Below the pieces are notes generated by a model that did not search any database, was not told the DNA's origin, and saw only the letters and a program-made list of their open reading frames with translations. Positions 34,269 through 44,845 of a DNA stretch of 64,000 bases are shown piece after piece. Each line of letters starts with the position of its first letter. The first letter of the stretch is position 1. The stretch lies in the IMG/VR virus record IMGVR_UViG_3300005613_000001, positions 463,113 through 527,112 of that record. One strand, 5' to 3'. The stretch comes from a virus. Both the position numbers and the translations under genes were made by a program.

Positions 34269-35933
34269 TTAAGGTTTTAATCTCCCATTTAAATAATCTA
34301 TACCACAGGAATCCCGGCCTCCCAATGGCACATCTTTATTCATTACTACGCCCGGCGCTCGCAATCCCAACTTTAATATAGTGTGATATGAACCCTCTTT
34401 TATCTGGTGGTCTACCCCTTCAATTAGCCAATTTCTATTAGTCAACAAAGGATTACAAGGTGGCTTTACTGTATAATCGCCGCAATTAGTTTGATTATCA
34501 CTTCCCCGTAGGTGGAAAGGATTGACAACAACTACAGTAACATACCTACTTGTCAACAGTAATACTTTTGAATAAAAAGGATCACCCTGAATAATAAGAT
34601 TTGCTGAAACTGCATCAGCATGAATAAGCTGCGCTTTCTCATTGGCTTCTAATGATGTTGCTTGTTCTTCGGCTGCCTTATCTTTAAATTGATGTTGTAT
34701 ATCATCTGGAATTGGAGCACTCGATCCTTCTCCCTGCCCTGTTATTTGAGGACAAATTCTTGACTGTGGCTCTTTTTGAGCCGCTGGTTTACCACCAGCA
34801 TCACTAATACTACTCCCAGGATGTACCGTGGGCGGAAATACAGTAATTTTTGGATCAAATTTAATAACCGGACTACACGAACCTCCATGAACAATATATG
34901 TACCAACATTTAAGGGGGTAGAAGTGTTCATAGTGCCATCGCAATCTGGTTCTCCCGATTCCCAGAAAATTACAATAGGTAATCCCTTGACTGAATTATC
35001 TGTCCTTATTATAAATCCCTTGTCATTAGTTGTCCTATAGCTTTGTAACCATTGTGATGCTGCCTCAATAGGGTTCCTTTGATTCGGTTGCCATCCCCAT
35101 CGTTTCCCATTAATGTCTTCATAATTCCCATAAAAGGCCCATTCATATAAACCTCCAAGATCCATAGCTCCTGATGGTACAAGATTGTGTTCTTCGCCAA
35201 GTTGTGCTGATGCTTTCCTAGTTCCAGGCCCGGCCTTTCTAGTTAAAAATAAAACACCTATACTGTACCTTGCAAAAAGTATTCTGATTGCCTTTTTTAA
35301 AGCAATCCGATCTTTTTCTTCTCCCTCTACTTCTCCTATTGTCCCAGAGTCGGAAGTTTGCGCCATCAATGCAGGCACCCAGTTGGCATGAATTGTAAAT
35401 TTAATTTTACCTTGTTCAAATTCAATATCTATTCCTGTTGGCATTGCAAAATTGTTCTTAGGCGATGACTGAGCAGCCTCGCGGCCTCCTGAAATCCCAT
35501 CCACTGTACCGGAAGCATGACATGAAGTGGTTGTCCATCCATATTCAAACCTCATTGAAAATGCTTCCTGTATAGTTTGCCCCATGTCTCGATTTTTAGG
35601 CCATGAATCTAATATAAAAGCTTCAAAGTCACCCCCCTCTTCATCAAATACTTCTACTGTAACTTCATCTGATGCATTCGGTCCACCTCCAAAAGCAAAA
35701 TGAAAAGATTTAATTACTGCTGAGTTTTTTAATGCCCCCTCTGCGACTCCCATATTTGAAGATTCATTTCCCACAGTAATTATGCGGCCACTATCGGCAA
35801 CACATTCTATTCTAACCCAGGGAGCTATTCCCTCTGCATTTATTGGCTTGTTAAATTTAGGTGAAGCACTAGAACACCCGCATTTAGACAAAAAGGCAGT
35901 ACAAGATGCCCTGTTTGGTTTATACGCTGGCAT
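34269..35933 (-). CDS. Baseplate hub, gpD/gp27-like
   Basis: 554 residues. N-terminal half has the late-control-D layout: VRIECVADSGRIITV, IKSFHFAFGGGPNASDEVTVEVFDEEGGDF, FEYGWTT, KIKFTIHANWVPAL; the C-terminal half (about 470-550) includes SRYVTVVVVNPFHL, RNWLIEGVDHQIKEGSYHTILKLGLRAPG, the strand pattern closing gp27/gpD tube domains. A Pro/Gln-rich linker lies near 390-420. It joins the tail tube to the spike. Between gp53-like and spike genes, as in related myoviruses. Confidence 0.75.
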   Translation of the reverse strand: MPAYKPNRASCTAFLSKCGCSSASPKFNKPINAEGIAPWVRIECVADSGRIITVGNESSNMGVAEGALKNSAVIKSFHFAFGGGPNASDEVTVEVFDEEGGDFEAFILDSWPKNRDMGQTIQEAFSMRFEYGWTTTSCHASGTVDGISGGREAAQSSPKNNFAMPTGIDIEFEQGKIKFTIHANWVPALMAQTSDSGTIGEVEGEEKDRIALKKAIRILFARYSIGVLFLTRKAGPGTRKASAQLGEEHNLVPSGAMDLGGLYEWAFYGNYEDINGKRWGWQPNQRNPIEAASQWLQSYRTTNDKGFIIRTDNSVKGLPIVIFWESGEPDCDGTMNTSTPLNVGTYIVHGGSCSPVIKFDPKITVFPPTVHPGSSISDAGGKPAAQKEPQSRICPQITGQGEGSSAPIPDDIQHQFKDKAAEEQATSLEANEKAQLIHADAVSANLIIQGDPFYSKVLLLTSRYVTVVVVNPFHLRGSDNQTNCGDYTVKPPCNPLLTNRNWLIEGVDHQIKEGSYHTILKLGLRAPGVVMNKDVPLGGRDSCGIDYLNGRLKP

Positions 35934-35941
35934 GATGACTC

Positions 35942-36268
35942 CTATATTTTATGTGGGATTCTAATATTCTTACCGGCTGTGAATTCAAAAACATCCCATA
36001 TGTTGTTAATTTGCATGATCTTCCACCAATAGTCAGGGAAGCCATAAACGTCATATGAAAGTAAATCCGGTCTATATTCATATTTTGCTGATAGCAAAGT
36101 GAATTGATCGTCGGCGGACTCTTGCACTTCATTTTCATTTCGCTTGTATGTTTCAAATGTTAAATATCCCTGCTCAGAATATCTCAAAACAGTTGAACCT
36201 GAATATCTACTTGAATTTGTTACAAGCGTAGTAGCTTTAATGTCGGTTACTTCAATAAGATTAGCCAT
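35942..36268 (-). CDS. gp53/LysM-like baseplate wedge protein
   Basis: 108 residues. The C-terminal ~50 residues, RPDLLSYDVYGFPDYWWKIMQINNIWDVFEFTAGKNIRIPH, match T4 gp53-type baseplate proteins with a LysM-like fold (D-x-YGxPxxWW...NNIxDPF...GxxLxIP). The N-terminus is short beta strands. It contributes to wedge-to-hub contact. Separated from neighbours by 1-8 nt. Confidence 0.83.
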   Translation of the reverse strand: MANLIEVTDIKATTLVTNSSRYSGSTVLRYSEQGYLTFETYKRNENEVQESADDQFTLLSAKYEYRPDLLSYDVYGFPDYWWKIMQINNIWDVFEFTAGKNIRIPHKI

Positions 36269-36269
36269 T

Positions 36270-36860
36270 TTATTTGCCTATTTGCCATATTCTATTTTGA
36301 TTGGGCAAATGATCGCTCCGATATACCACTCGCCATTTTGAACTTATATTAAATTTAAAAGGAATTAGAGTGGCAGGGTCAAAAGGAACACTTGTATCAA
36401 ATTTTACGCTGTAATTATCTAAAACCATACATATGCCTTCTATCGGGTTACTTTGACTCCCTGTTATCATTTGACCACAACGAAATTTACAAACAGGAGG
36501 CGGGACATAAGGGGCTTCTGATGTTGGTCCTCGCGGATAAGCAGCACTCTCAACGGCTCTTAAAATTGCCTTATTGTATAAAAAACTCCCTGGTTCTGAT
36601 TCACTCCCATTATTTGTTGCAATCAAAGGTATATCAATAGTTATCATTCGTATATCAGAGTGCGAGTAAGTCGTAAGTGGCGTTGCTCGCCCCATAATAG
36701 GCTCATCATTCCATTTTGCGCCTTTTGAATCTTGAATGATTGGCATAGTATTAAAACGCACAGTTCTTGCGCCAGGAATATCCAAAGCGCAACCTGGAAT
36801 TTCATTAAGTTGTCCTTGTGGATCTGTTGCTTTAGGATATGGACCTGTTCTTCTTGCCAT
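36270..36860 (-). CDS. Baseplate/tail-tube structural protein
   Basis: 196 residues, beta-rich: IPGARTVRFNTMPIIQDSKGAKW, YSHSDIRMITIDIPLIATN, KFRCGQMITGSQ, GICMVLDNYSVKFDTSVPFDPATLIPFKFNISSKWRVVY. The alternation with GxCMV-LDNYSV fits the tail-tube or tube-initiator fold (gp19/gp48/gp54 type), which also fits its place between tape measure and baseplate genes; the exact assignment is not certain. Confidence 0.6.
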   Translation of the reverse strand: MARRTGPYPKATDPQGQLNEIPGCALDIPGARTVRFNTMPIIQDSKGAKWNDEPIMGRATPLTTYSHSDIRMITIDIPLIATNNGSESEPGSFLYNKAILRAVESAAYPRGPTSEAPYVPPPVCKFRCGQMITGSQSNPIEGICMVLDNYSVKFDTSVPFDPATLIPFKFNISSKWRVVYRSDHLPNQNRIWQIGK

Positions 36861-36872
36861 TTTATCTTCCTA

Positions 36873-39800
36873 TTAGTAAGGTCTAGTGGATTGGCCGAAT
36901 CTACCCTGTCGTCCTGGGCTCGCTGCGGCAAGTCCAACATTTAGTGCTGGGTACTTAGCGGGGGCAATAGGTTTTGAGGAGCCTGGAGAAGCATCGCCCA
37001 TAGAATTATCTTCATAAGGTATAATCTCGGACCCTTCGCCCATAATGCTAACCATTTCTATTAAGTGAGCATTCATTGCTGTTAAAAGGTCAACATTTTT
37101 CTTTAAATGTGTAACCATTTCACTTAATTCTTCGCCTGCTACCTTTGTAGTGGTAGGTTCGCCGCCAGCTTGTTCTTTCTTGATTTCATCATGAACTTCT
37201 GGCAATGCTGTAGTAGCAACTGGGGCTGCCTCACCCATCAAGGCTGTAGTAGCTGTAGCTGCGGCACCTGTGAAGTCACCGCTTAACAATTTACCACCCG
37301 CCTCTGTAAGTCCTCCCATAACTCCGAGAGGATCATCAATTAATCTACCACCTACAGTTTTTAATGTTTCATAAGATTTAGAAACGAAACCTTTTGCTGT
37401 TTCGCCTAATCCTTTGATTGTATCCATAGGATTCGTAGCAAAATTAATTGCAGCACCTTTTATCTTATCAAATGCACCACCAAGGAAGCCCCCAACCTTC
37501 TTTACAGTCTCTAAAGGATTCATAGCCATATTGGTTATGTTTTTGAAAGACTTACCAATAAAGCCGGTAACGCCATCCAACACGCCTCGGAACGGACCAT
37601 CCCCTTCAGCCTTTATTCCTTTTAGAGCTTCATTAGGTATAACCGCTTCCCCTTCATGCAAAACACCAAGACCAGTTTTTGTGATTTCTCTACTTCCTTC
37701 TTTAAACCAATTAAATGGATTTAAAGCTGAACCAACGGCTTTCACGCCACCCCAAGCTGCTTTTGCTGTTCCCGTAACCGCACCAACACCTGTTTCTAAA
37801 GCCCCACCTGCAATTTTACCTGCACCTTGAAGCAAATCGCCCTTAAGCATGTCACCAACACCACCGGCCATTCCTCCAAGTCCGTGCATTACGCCTGGAC
37901 CCTCTGTTAGCATAGTGTTCATTTGCTCGCCAGCAGTTTCTCCATATCCTTTAGAGGCGTCAGCGGCAGCACCACCAAATAAATTCTTAACCCAAGCAGG
38001 TATTGCATCAATAAGAGCACCAATGGTGTGATCCCAAAGCCAAGTGCCTAAATTAGCAAGACCTTGTGTAACTGAAGTGAATAGCCAAACTGGGAAATCA
38101 AGGAATACACTTTTCATTCCTCCAAGTAATGACTGTCCGAGCCAAATTGGGAAATCAATAAGCGTAGCCTTTAATCCGCTTAGCAAACTACTACCAAGCC
38201 AAATTGGGAAATCAATAAGTGTAGCCTTTAATCCGCTTAGCAAACTACTACCAAGCCAAATTGGGAAATCAACAAACACTGCCTGCAACCCGTTTAAGAA
38301 ATAGCCTCCCAATATCTTAGGAATTTCCCAGAAGACCGCTTTTATGGTGCCTCCAAGCGAAGTGAAAATGCCACCAACTAAGCTAACAAATCCATCCCAA
38401 ATTCTTTTGAATCCTTCTTTGATTTTATCCCAATCAAATGTTAATATTCCTGTTAAAATGTGTACGAATCCAGCAATAGAATTTACTACGCCTCCAATAA
38501 TTTTACCAATACCCATAATGGCTGGTTTGAGCAGGGTAACAATTACTTTAACAACAACCCCAATAGTGTTAATTAGGAATTTTGCTGCCAAACCAAGCCC
38601 TTGTATTCCCACTTGCAATGGTACAAGTGCCGCGCTTGCAACCCAACCGACTACTGTTCCAAGTGGTTTTAATACTGTACCGATTAACCATCCAATTTGC
38701 TTAGCCACCCACCCAATAGCTCCTACAATGCCGCCCAATGCTGTTCCTAACATTCCAAAGAATCCAGAAACACTAGCTAATCCTGATTTAACATCTAACA
38801 ACGGCCCAAAGAACGGTTGGAAAACGGTCATCAAGGTATTCTTGATATCACTGAACACACCTTTGAGCATTGCAAAGGTGGCTTCAAATGGTTCAATGAT
38901 TCCCATTATCACACCTTTAATGCTATTCCACCCATCTAACATAGGTTGGAAAATAGGAGCGAAAATACCCTTAGAAAGACTTTCCAAACCACTACTAATG
39001 GCATTCATTAAATACTTTGGCAAATCAACAAATATTTTGCCAAACATATTCAAGAAGAATTGAGGCACATTACCGACCACAGCTATAAGTGATTTGCCGA
39101 TCATGCCAATAACATTTCCAACCATATTTGGCAGAGCTATGATGGCTCGTCCAAATCCTTCTTTAATTGTTTCAAAATCAAAACTAAACAATCCAACCAC
39201 CGTGCTAAACAAACCACCAAGAACGCCACCTATTCCCCCGGCTATTTCACCAATGAGCTTAAATGGTGTCAAAATAGTCTTTAATATAGCCCCAATCGGA
39301 CCTGTAACCTTGTCCGCCATTCCGCCTATACTGGTAAAGATGCCAGCCACAGCCTGATATAATAACTGCGGGAGCTTTAATATCACTGCTGCAAAATACT
39401 TAGGCAATGCGATAATTTGTTTGCCAATTGCTGGGACGATTGCCACGACACTCTTGTATAGCATTTTTGGAACTGCGAGTAGCATTGTCACCAGCCCATC
39501 ACCCATAGATTTAAAATCAAGAGTAAAGAGCCCCTTAATGACTTGCCATGCTCCACTAAATGTTGCTTTTATGCCCTCGGCTAGATATTTTAATGGTTTA
39601 ATAATTGCATCAATGCCTGGTGCCCATGACATGAGAAATTTTCTTAGAGGCGACCCAGCATCGGTCATTATTTTATATAGTTCAGCTACACCACCACTAA
39701 CAGCACCAGCAATAGCTCCCATGCCTGTGCCAATAACGGGAACAACACTACCAAGAGCAGCACCAGCCATTGCCCCTGTTCCAGCAGCACCCATGATGCC

Positions 39801-42800
39801 CATAGCTTCATCCCCAGCACCGCCTTTTTTAATGCCAAAGAATCTACTAAACATACTGCCTGTGTCTGCGCCTCCGGTTAATGCTCCTAATATGGAAGAT
39901 TCAACAGCACCGGCTATACCTTCGCCCTTAAACACGCCGGTTGCAGCATCTCTTTCAAGGAAGCCACTAAGAGCACCCAACATATGACTAAGACCAGGAA
40001 TCTTTAAAACTTTTCCCGCACCCTTACCTACAGTGCCAGCGGCTTTACTAAGAGCAGAAACAGGGGCTACCTTTAATGCCTTTATGCCTCTATCAAGTGC
40101 TTTAGCCCCATCAGCAATTTTAGCTGCGGCTGGCGTCATCATCTTCGTCACAACAGGCGGAGAGATGCCCTTAGCCACACCCTTAGCAGTGGTTAATGCT
40201 TTTGCAATTTTACCACTTTCTACAACTGGTTTTGCTCCCCCACCCACCAGCATTCCAGCTTTTCTCATCTGTTCAACTTGTGCTGCTTTTTTGGCTCCTT
40301 CTGCTGCCTTTGTGGCTTTTTCAATTGCTGTCGCCATTTTGCCGGGAGCCTCACCAATAGCTTTTATTGCCTGCGCAACATATGGTGGCGTCACTTGTTT
40401 AACAACTTCTGCTGCCTTGAGACCTTTAATCCATTCTTTTGCCATGCCAGCCTTAGCAATTACATTAGATTTAGCTGCCGCTGCAAACTTTCCCGCTCTG
40501 GTTGCGGGTGGCATTTTAGCTGCCGAGAATGGAACCACAGGAGCTTTTGTAATTCCAAGAGCTTGTGATACGTCTTTTACTGTTTTCCCAAATCTACTAC
40601 CAGCGATAGCCTTGGCTCCTCTTTCTGTCAAAGCTACTGCTCTCCCTAGAACTGGAATTCTCTTAGAGAATTCCAGCATTCTCTTCCCATATTTAATTAA
40701 ATTGGTTGCTCGACTTGCAGTGTAGATGGCAGTAAAAGCTTTCCTGCCATAATTTACCATTTTCGCAAAAATACTAGCAGTTTGTTTGCCCCATTTAGCG
40801 GCCTCATCTGTCAGACCTGTCATAAACTTTCCAACATTACCAAATTCTATTTGTTTGGTATATTGAAGGAATCTAAAGGCATGATCTTTAGCGGCTGCCA
40901 TTCCCACTCTTGCATAATCAGTCATCCTTGATATGTCTTTATTTCTAAACACACCAGCAGCTACGTCGCCAAGAGCAGAAAGATGTTGTTTGCCCTTCAT
41001 AGTAACTGATGTCATAGCCTGGTTGAACATTGGAATTTGTTTAGCCGCAACAAAGTTCATCAAGGCTGGGGAGAAAGGCATTCCGCCCTCTGCCGCAGTT
41101 TTATAATCTCTTGCTGGTTCTGCCATTTGTGCAAAATTCATAGCCGCTATTTCAGGGGCAACGCCGACAACACCACCCTCAGCGAAATGAGGAAGCGAAG
41201 AACCATATCGATCTTTTAAGAATTGCAAAACACCAGCCACACCCTTTGCGGTATAGTCAGCAGGAATAATAAGTTCTCCCCCATGAACAACAGCCGGGAC
41301 AGCCCCGGAACCTGGAACTTTACCACCATCTTCCCAAAGCCAACCACGACCAACTAAAGCCGACCCAAATCCAGCTATACCCTCAGCCGCACCACCTATC
41401 ATCTTGCCTGCGCCAACTACTCTACCCACTGTATGTCCATACAAACCACCTTCTTCACTCCCCGTGACTACATCTGCAAGTCCACCACCCCAACGACCAG
41501 CACCTCTAGCCATTCCCCAACTTTCACCTTCCATACCAGCAGCACCAGCTTGGAAGTTTTTAACCATCTCAGAATTAACTATTGCTTCTTTTGTTTCTTT
41601 CCAAGGACGGGTGATAACACTCCAAAGCCAATCACCTATACCAATTAATGCTTCTGTAATTGTAGTCCATAAGAATGAACCAACTTTCTGTATGGCTTTT
41701 GGAAGAGCCCGGAAAGCCCCTCCAATTGTCTCGAAGATCACCCCAGGCAGTCTAAGGAATACCCCTACTAGCATTTCCCAAATAAATTGCCCAGCACCAT
41801 AAAGTGCCGTTCTTAATCCATCTGTGAACATAGTGCCATCAAGCGTGAAAATGCCTTTTAAGATTTTTCCTATGCCACTAAAGAATTTCATAAGTGCCTT
41901 CACTACAGGCAACACAACTTTCAAGACGCCTTTAACCAAACCGGCAAGTGCTCCAACAATCAATCTAATTGGAACTAAAACAACGCGGATAATCCAACCA
42001 ACAACCCATCCAATTTGTTTTAATACCCAACCAATAGCTTTTCCTACCCCCCCGATTACGGAAGCTAGTGTTTCCACGATACCAATAGCATCTTTGGCTT
42101 TCATCCCAAATCCACCAAAGGCTTTTTGGAAATCCTTAAAGATATCGCCCAGCATTTCCCCAAACTCTTGGAAAGGCTTAAATATCTCTTTTATACCATC
42201 CCATAACCCAATGAATACATTTTTAATAAATCTTCCTATACCCTTAAGAATTCCCCAAAGTATCTTTACGGGTATCATTACTGTTTGTAGTGCCCAAGCA
42301 AGAGGCGGGAAAGCATCAAACAGAAGAGCAAGTTTCTGAGTCAGCCACCCGGTAGGTCCAAGAGCCCCTTTGAATAATCCAAATGTAAGGGTATTCAACA
42401 CTCCGGTCATAAATCCAGCACCCTCAGCGGCCCACTTTTGGTTTAAAGTCAATTCGTCTAACGAAGTATTAAATATATCTGTGGCGTGTTCGGCAGCATG
42501 GAATGCATGTACTATTCCACCTATTGCTCCCGCAACTGCCCCAATGGCAAGTAGCCCTGTAGCTGCGCCGCCACCCAACGCTCCACCAACCATGCCAAGT
42601 CCACCCTTCACACCGACACCACCGGCACTCAAAAGATGAAGCCCTTTACCAATGTTTATCAGCCCACCACTCAATTCCCCGAAGATTGATTTAAACGTTC
42701 CTGTCATGACACCCAGGCCAGCAATTGCAATTCCACCAGCCCCTAACAAGGTGAACATATAATTCATAATTTTCCCTGTGTTTGAAGCAACCAATTCATT

Positions 42801-44837
42801 TGCTTCCATTATGCGGTACTGAATAGATTTAACAGGGTCTAACTTCCTCTCCCTAGCAGTTTCTATTTTTTGCAAGTCTTCATTTAAGGTGCTCATTGCT
42901 TCACGAATTAATGAATCTCTCTTATCCTCCGGGCCTTGTAATGCTTTCTGCATCATTTTAGAAGTAGATTTTATATCAACATCAAATTCATTTCCCATTT
43001 TAGCAACAAGATCAAAACGAGTTTTGTATAGCCCATTTATTTTTTCTTCATGTGATGCACCCGCTAATCCTAATTTGGCAAATGCGCCCGTGCTACGTTC
43101 CATTTCCTGTTGGAATCTTGCCCCACTTCCTGCAAACATCTCTTCTAAGGGGGCTCCTGCAAGATCTAACTTTTCAGCCTTTGTAATTGCAGTGCTATAC
43201 TCATTCAACAATTGACCCGTTTTCTGCAATGTGGTGCTGGCTATCTTTTGCTGATATTGCATATACTCTTGAGTTGTTCTAAAGTTTTGATCTCGTTCAG
43301 TTTCTAATTGCTTCATCCTTTGCTCAAAGCTCATAAAGCCTTCTTCAGTGGCTTTAATTGCCATCTGCATATCACCCAAACCCTTAAATGTCCCTCCTGT
43401 TATTTGTTGTGTTACCTCATTTAAGTATTGCCTGATTTCAAATGGAATATCTTGCAAATCAGCTTCTAGTATGTTGCCCGATAAAGCCTTCCTTATTTCT
43501 TTAGGAGCTAAACTTACAATGTGCTCCATGTGTTTTTTCAAACCACCAACAAATCGCTGCCCAAGTCTAGGATCATGCATTACTTCTGTGGTGAAAACTT
43601 CATGTGCAACTCCGGCAAGTTCACCGGCTCGCATTAAGAACGCTCTAAACCCAGCATCGGCTCGTCTAAAATCACTCAAACTACTGAGTGCTTGTTGTAT
43701 CGAAGAAACCTGTTCTTCAACACCATATTTTTGTGCCGCTGCCGTCATTGCAATCATATTCTTAGCAGCGGTGGTAGATAGGTTTGCTGAGTTTCGAAGA
43801 TTCTTCATGAACTTATCTGAAGCCTGCACAGCTTGCTCTAAATTCTCTCCCGTAACCCCTGTCATCTTGGCTATTTCACCCGTTGCACCACTTAAAACTT
43901 GCAACTCCCCTGTATTTAATCTAAGTTGCATATGCCAATCATGAAATCTTGAGGCGGTTGCGTCTACATTCATTCCTAATTGTTTGGCTGTAAACAACCC
44001 AAGCTGCGTCACCTTCAAGCTTTGCTGTTGGCTCTTAATGCCTTTCTTGAGGTTTTTCATATAGGCTGCTAAGAATTTATGCCTGATGACCCCTGTGTAT
44101 TTAACCTGTTTTCCTATCTCTCTTAATCGCCCCTGAATATTAAACATGGATGAATCAAGTGCATCAGTTTGATATGCAATTTCTCTCATCCCCCGAATGA
44201 ATTTATATTCTTCTACCAATGCTCCTTCAAATATTGATTGAAAAGCAATTGCTGTGCCACCAATTTCTGCAATTCGCCTCATACCGCTCATAAACCCGCG
44301 ACCTAACCTGCCACCTCCCCAATTCCAGCCACCACCTCCTTGACTCCCAACATCAGCGCCACCACCCATACCTGCATTAATTAAATCATCTATATTATCA
44401 ATAACAACGTGCTGGGCGCTTCCGAACACAAAGCGATTATTTTGTTTAACGGTTACATCGAGCAATTTCCTAACTTGCCCCATTAATGAACCTAAATTAT
44501 TAAGAGGCGAAGAAACACTTCCCAAATCGCCACCTAAAGCAGTTTGGAATCCTCTCACCATCTCTCGCATAGACATGCCCATCCCCACATCCTTGAGTTT
44601 GGGGGATCTAGTCTTAGGTTCCCTTTTAGCATCCTTAGCATCACGCCTTTCTTTATAGTCGTCACTTACAGATTTAATAAGTTTTGAGGCACTCTCTAAT
44701 CGATCACCAAAATTATCAGCAAACTTGTCTAAAATTGCCTGCAACTCTTCAGCAACATCAGATTTTTTGACAGTTTCCCCTTGGGCAACTTCTGCTGTCA
44801 TTCCTCTTACTAGATCATCAACTGTAAAATCTGCCAT
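36873..44837 (-). CDS. Tail tape-measure protein
   Basis: 2,654 residues, the longest gene here. N-terminal ~150 residues are charged helix; ~190-800 are long coiled-coil helices (e.g. MQYQQKIASTTLQKTGQLL); then many hydrophobic Gly/Ile/Val-rich segments (GGVGVKGGLGMVGGALGGG, IGKIIGGVVNSIAGFVHIL). Two copies of the tape-measure hallmark are present: VPAVVHGGELIIP (about 1195) and LGVLHEGEAVIP. A 19-residue unit, DFPIWLGSSLLSGLKATLI, is tandemly repeated near residue 2,200. At ~0.15 nm per residue the length implies a tail near 400 nm if fully helical, an estimate. It fixes tail length and is threaded through the tail tube. Confidence 0.93.
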   Translation of the reverse strand: MADFTVDDLVRGMTAEVAQGETVKKSDVAEELQAILDKFADNFGDRLESASKLIKSVSDDYKERRDAKDAKREPKTRSPKLKDVGMGMSMREMVRGFQTALGGDLGSVSSPLNNLGSLMGQVRKLLDVTVKQNNRFVFGSAQHVVIDNIDDLINAGMGGGADVGSQGGGGWNWGGGRLGRGFMSGMRRIAEIGGTAIAFQSIFEGALVEEYKFIRGMREIAYQTDALDSSMFNIQGRLREIGKQVKYTGVIRHKFLAAYMKNLKKGIKSQQQSLKVTQLGLFTAKQLGMNVDATASRFHDWHMQLRLNTGELQVLSGATGEIAKMTGVTGENLEQAVQASDKFMKNLRNSANLSTTAAKNMIAMTAAAQKYGVEEQVSSIQQALSSLSDFRRADAGFRAFLMRAGELAGVAHEVFTTEVMHDPRLGQRFVGGLKKHMEHIVSLAPKEIRKALSGNILEADLQDIPFEIRQYLNEVTQQITGGTFKGLGDMQMAIKATEEGFMSFEQRMKQLETERDQNFRTTQEYMQYQQKIASTTLQKTGQLLNEYSTAITKAEKLDLAGAPLEEMFAGSGARFQQEMERSTGAFAKLGLAGASHEEKINGLYKTRFDLVAKMGNEFDVDIKSTSKMMQKALQGPEDKRDSLIREAMSTLNEDLQKIETARERKLDPVKSIQYRIMEANELVASNTGKIMNYMFTLLGAGGIAIAGLGVMTGTFKSIFGELSGGLINIGKGLHLLSAGGVGVKGGLGMVGGALGGGAATGLLAIGAVAGAIGGIVHAFHAAEHATDIFNTSLDELTLNQKWAAEGAGFMTGVLNTLTFGLFKGALGPTGWLTQKLALLFDAFPPLAWALQTVMIPVKILWGILKGIGRFIKNVFIGLWDGIKEIFKPFQEFGEMLGDIFKDFQKAFGGFGMKAKDAIGIVETLASVIGGVGKAIGWVLKQIGWVVGWIIRVVLVPIRLIVGALAGLVKGVLKVVLPVVKALMKFFSGIGKILKGIFTLDGTMFTDGLRTALYGAGQFIWEMLVGVFLRLPGVIFETIGGAFRALPKAIQKVGSFLWTTITEALIGIGDWLWSVITRPWKETKEAIVNSEMVKNFQAGAAGMEGESWGMARGAGRWGGGLADVVTGSEEGGLYGHTVGRVVGAGKMIGGAAEGIAGFGSALVGRGWLWEDGGKVPGSGAVPAVVHGGELIIPADYTAKGVAGVLQFLKDRYGSSLPHFAEGGVVGVAPEIAAMNFAQMAEPARDYKTAAEGGMPFSPALMNFVAAKQIPMFNQAMTSVTMKGKQHLSALGDVAAGVFRNKDISRMTDYARVGMAAAKDHAFRFLQYTKQIEFGNVGKFMTGLTDEAAKWGKQTASIFAKMVNYGRKAFTAIYTASRATNLIKYGKRMLEFSKRIPVLGRAVALTERGAKAIAGSRFGKTVKDVSQALGITKAPVVPFSAAKMPPATRAGKFAAAAKSNVIAKAGMAKEWIKGLKAAEVVKQVTPPYVAQAIKAIGEAPGKMATAIEKATKAAEGAKKAAQVEQMRKAGMLVGGGAKPVVESGKIAKALTTAKGVAKGISPPVVTKMMTPAAAKIADGAKALDRGIKALKVAPVSALSKAAGTVGKGAGKVLKIPGLSHMLGALSGFLERDAATGVFKGEGIAGAVESSILGALTGGADTGSMFSRFFGIKKGGAGDEAMGIMGAAGTGAMAGAALGSVVPVIGTGMGAIAGAVSGGVAELYKIMTDAGSPLRKFLMSWAPGIDAIIKPLKYLAEGIKATFSGAWQVIKGLFTLDFKSMGDGLVTMLLAVPKMLYKSVVAIVPAIGKQIIALPKYFAAVILKLPQLLYQAVAGIFTSIGGMADKVTGPIGAILKTILTPFKLIGEIAGGIGGVLGGLFSTVVGLFSFDFETIKEGFGRAIIALPNMVGNVIGMIGKSLIAVVGNVPQFFLNMFGKIFVDLPKYLMNAISSGLESLSKGIFAPIFQPMLDGWNSIKGVIMGIIEPFEATFAMLKGVFSDIKNTLMTVFQPFFGPLLDVKSGLASVSGFFGMLGTALGGIVGAIGWVAKQIGWLIGTVLKPLGTVVGWVASAALVPLQVGIQGLGLAAKFLINTIGVVVKVIVTLLKPAIMGIGKIIGGVVNSIAGFVHILTGILTFDWDKIKEGFKRIWDGFVSLVGGIFTSLGGTIKAVFWEIPKILGGYFLNGLQAVFVDFPIWLGSSLLSGLKATLIDFPIWLGSSLLSGLKATLIDFPIWLGQSLLGGMKSVFLDFPVWLFTSVTQGLANLGTWLWDHTIGALIDAIPAWVKNLFGGAAADASKGYGETAGEQMNTMLTEGPGVMHGLGGMAGGVGDMLKGDLLQGAGKIAGGALETGVGAVTGTAKAAWGGVKAVGSALNPFNWFKEGSREITKTGLGVLHEGEAVIPNEALKGIKAEGDGPFRGVLDGVTGFIGKSFKNITNMAMNPLETVKKVGGFLGGAFDKIKGAAINFATNPMDTIKGLGETAKGFVSKSYETLKTVGGRLIDDPLGVMGGLTEAGGKLLSGDFTGAAATATTALMGEAAPVATTALPEVHDEIKKEQAGGEPTTTKVAGEELSEMVTHLKKNVDLLTAMNAHLIEMVSIMGEGSEIIPYEDNSMGDASPGSSKPIAPAKYPALNVGLAAASPGRQGRFGQSTRPY
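38141..38280 (-). repeat. 57-bp tandem repeat within the tape measure
   Basis: Two near-perfect 57-bp copies (38141-38197 and 38198-38254; one base differs) and a decayed third encode 19-residue in-frame units. The length is a whole number of codons, so recombination between copies would change tail length stepwise. Confidence 0.85.
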
Positions 44838-44845
44838 TTATTACC

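Noticed and set aside
38141-38280. Non-coding direct repeats
   Set aside because: They are in-frame units within the tape-measure gene.
37414-44000. Long plus-strand frames opposite the tape measure (up to 239 codons)
   Set aside because: They mirror the biased composition of the tape-measure gene and have no ribosome sites or family resemblance.
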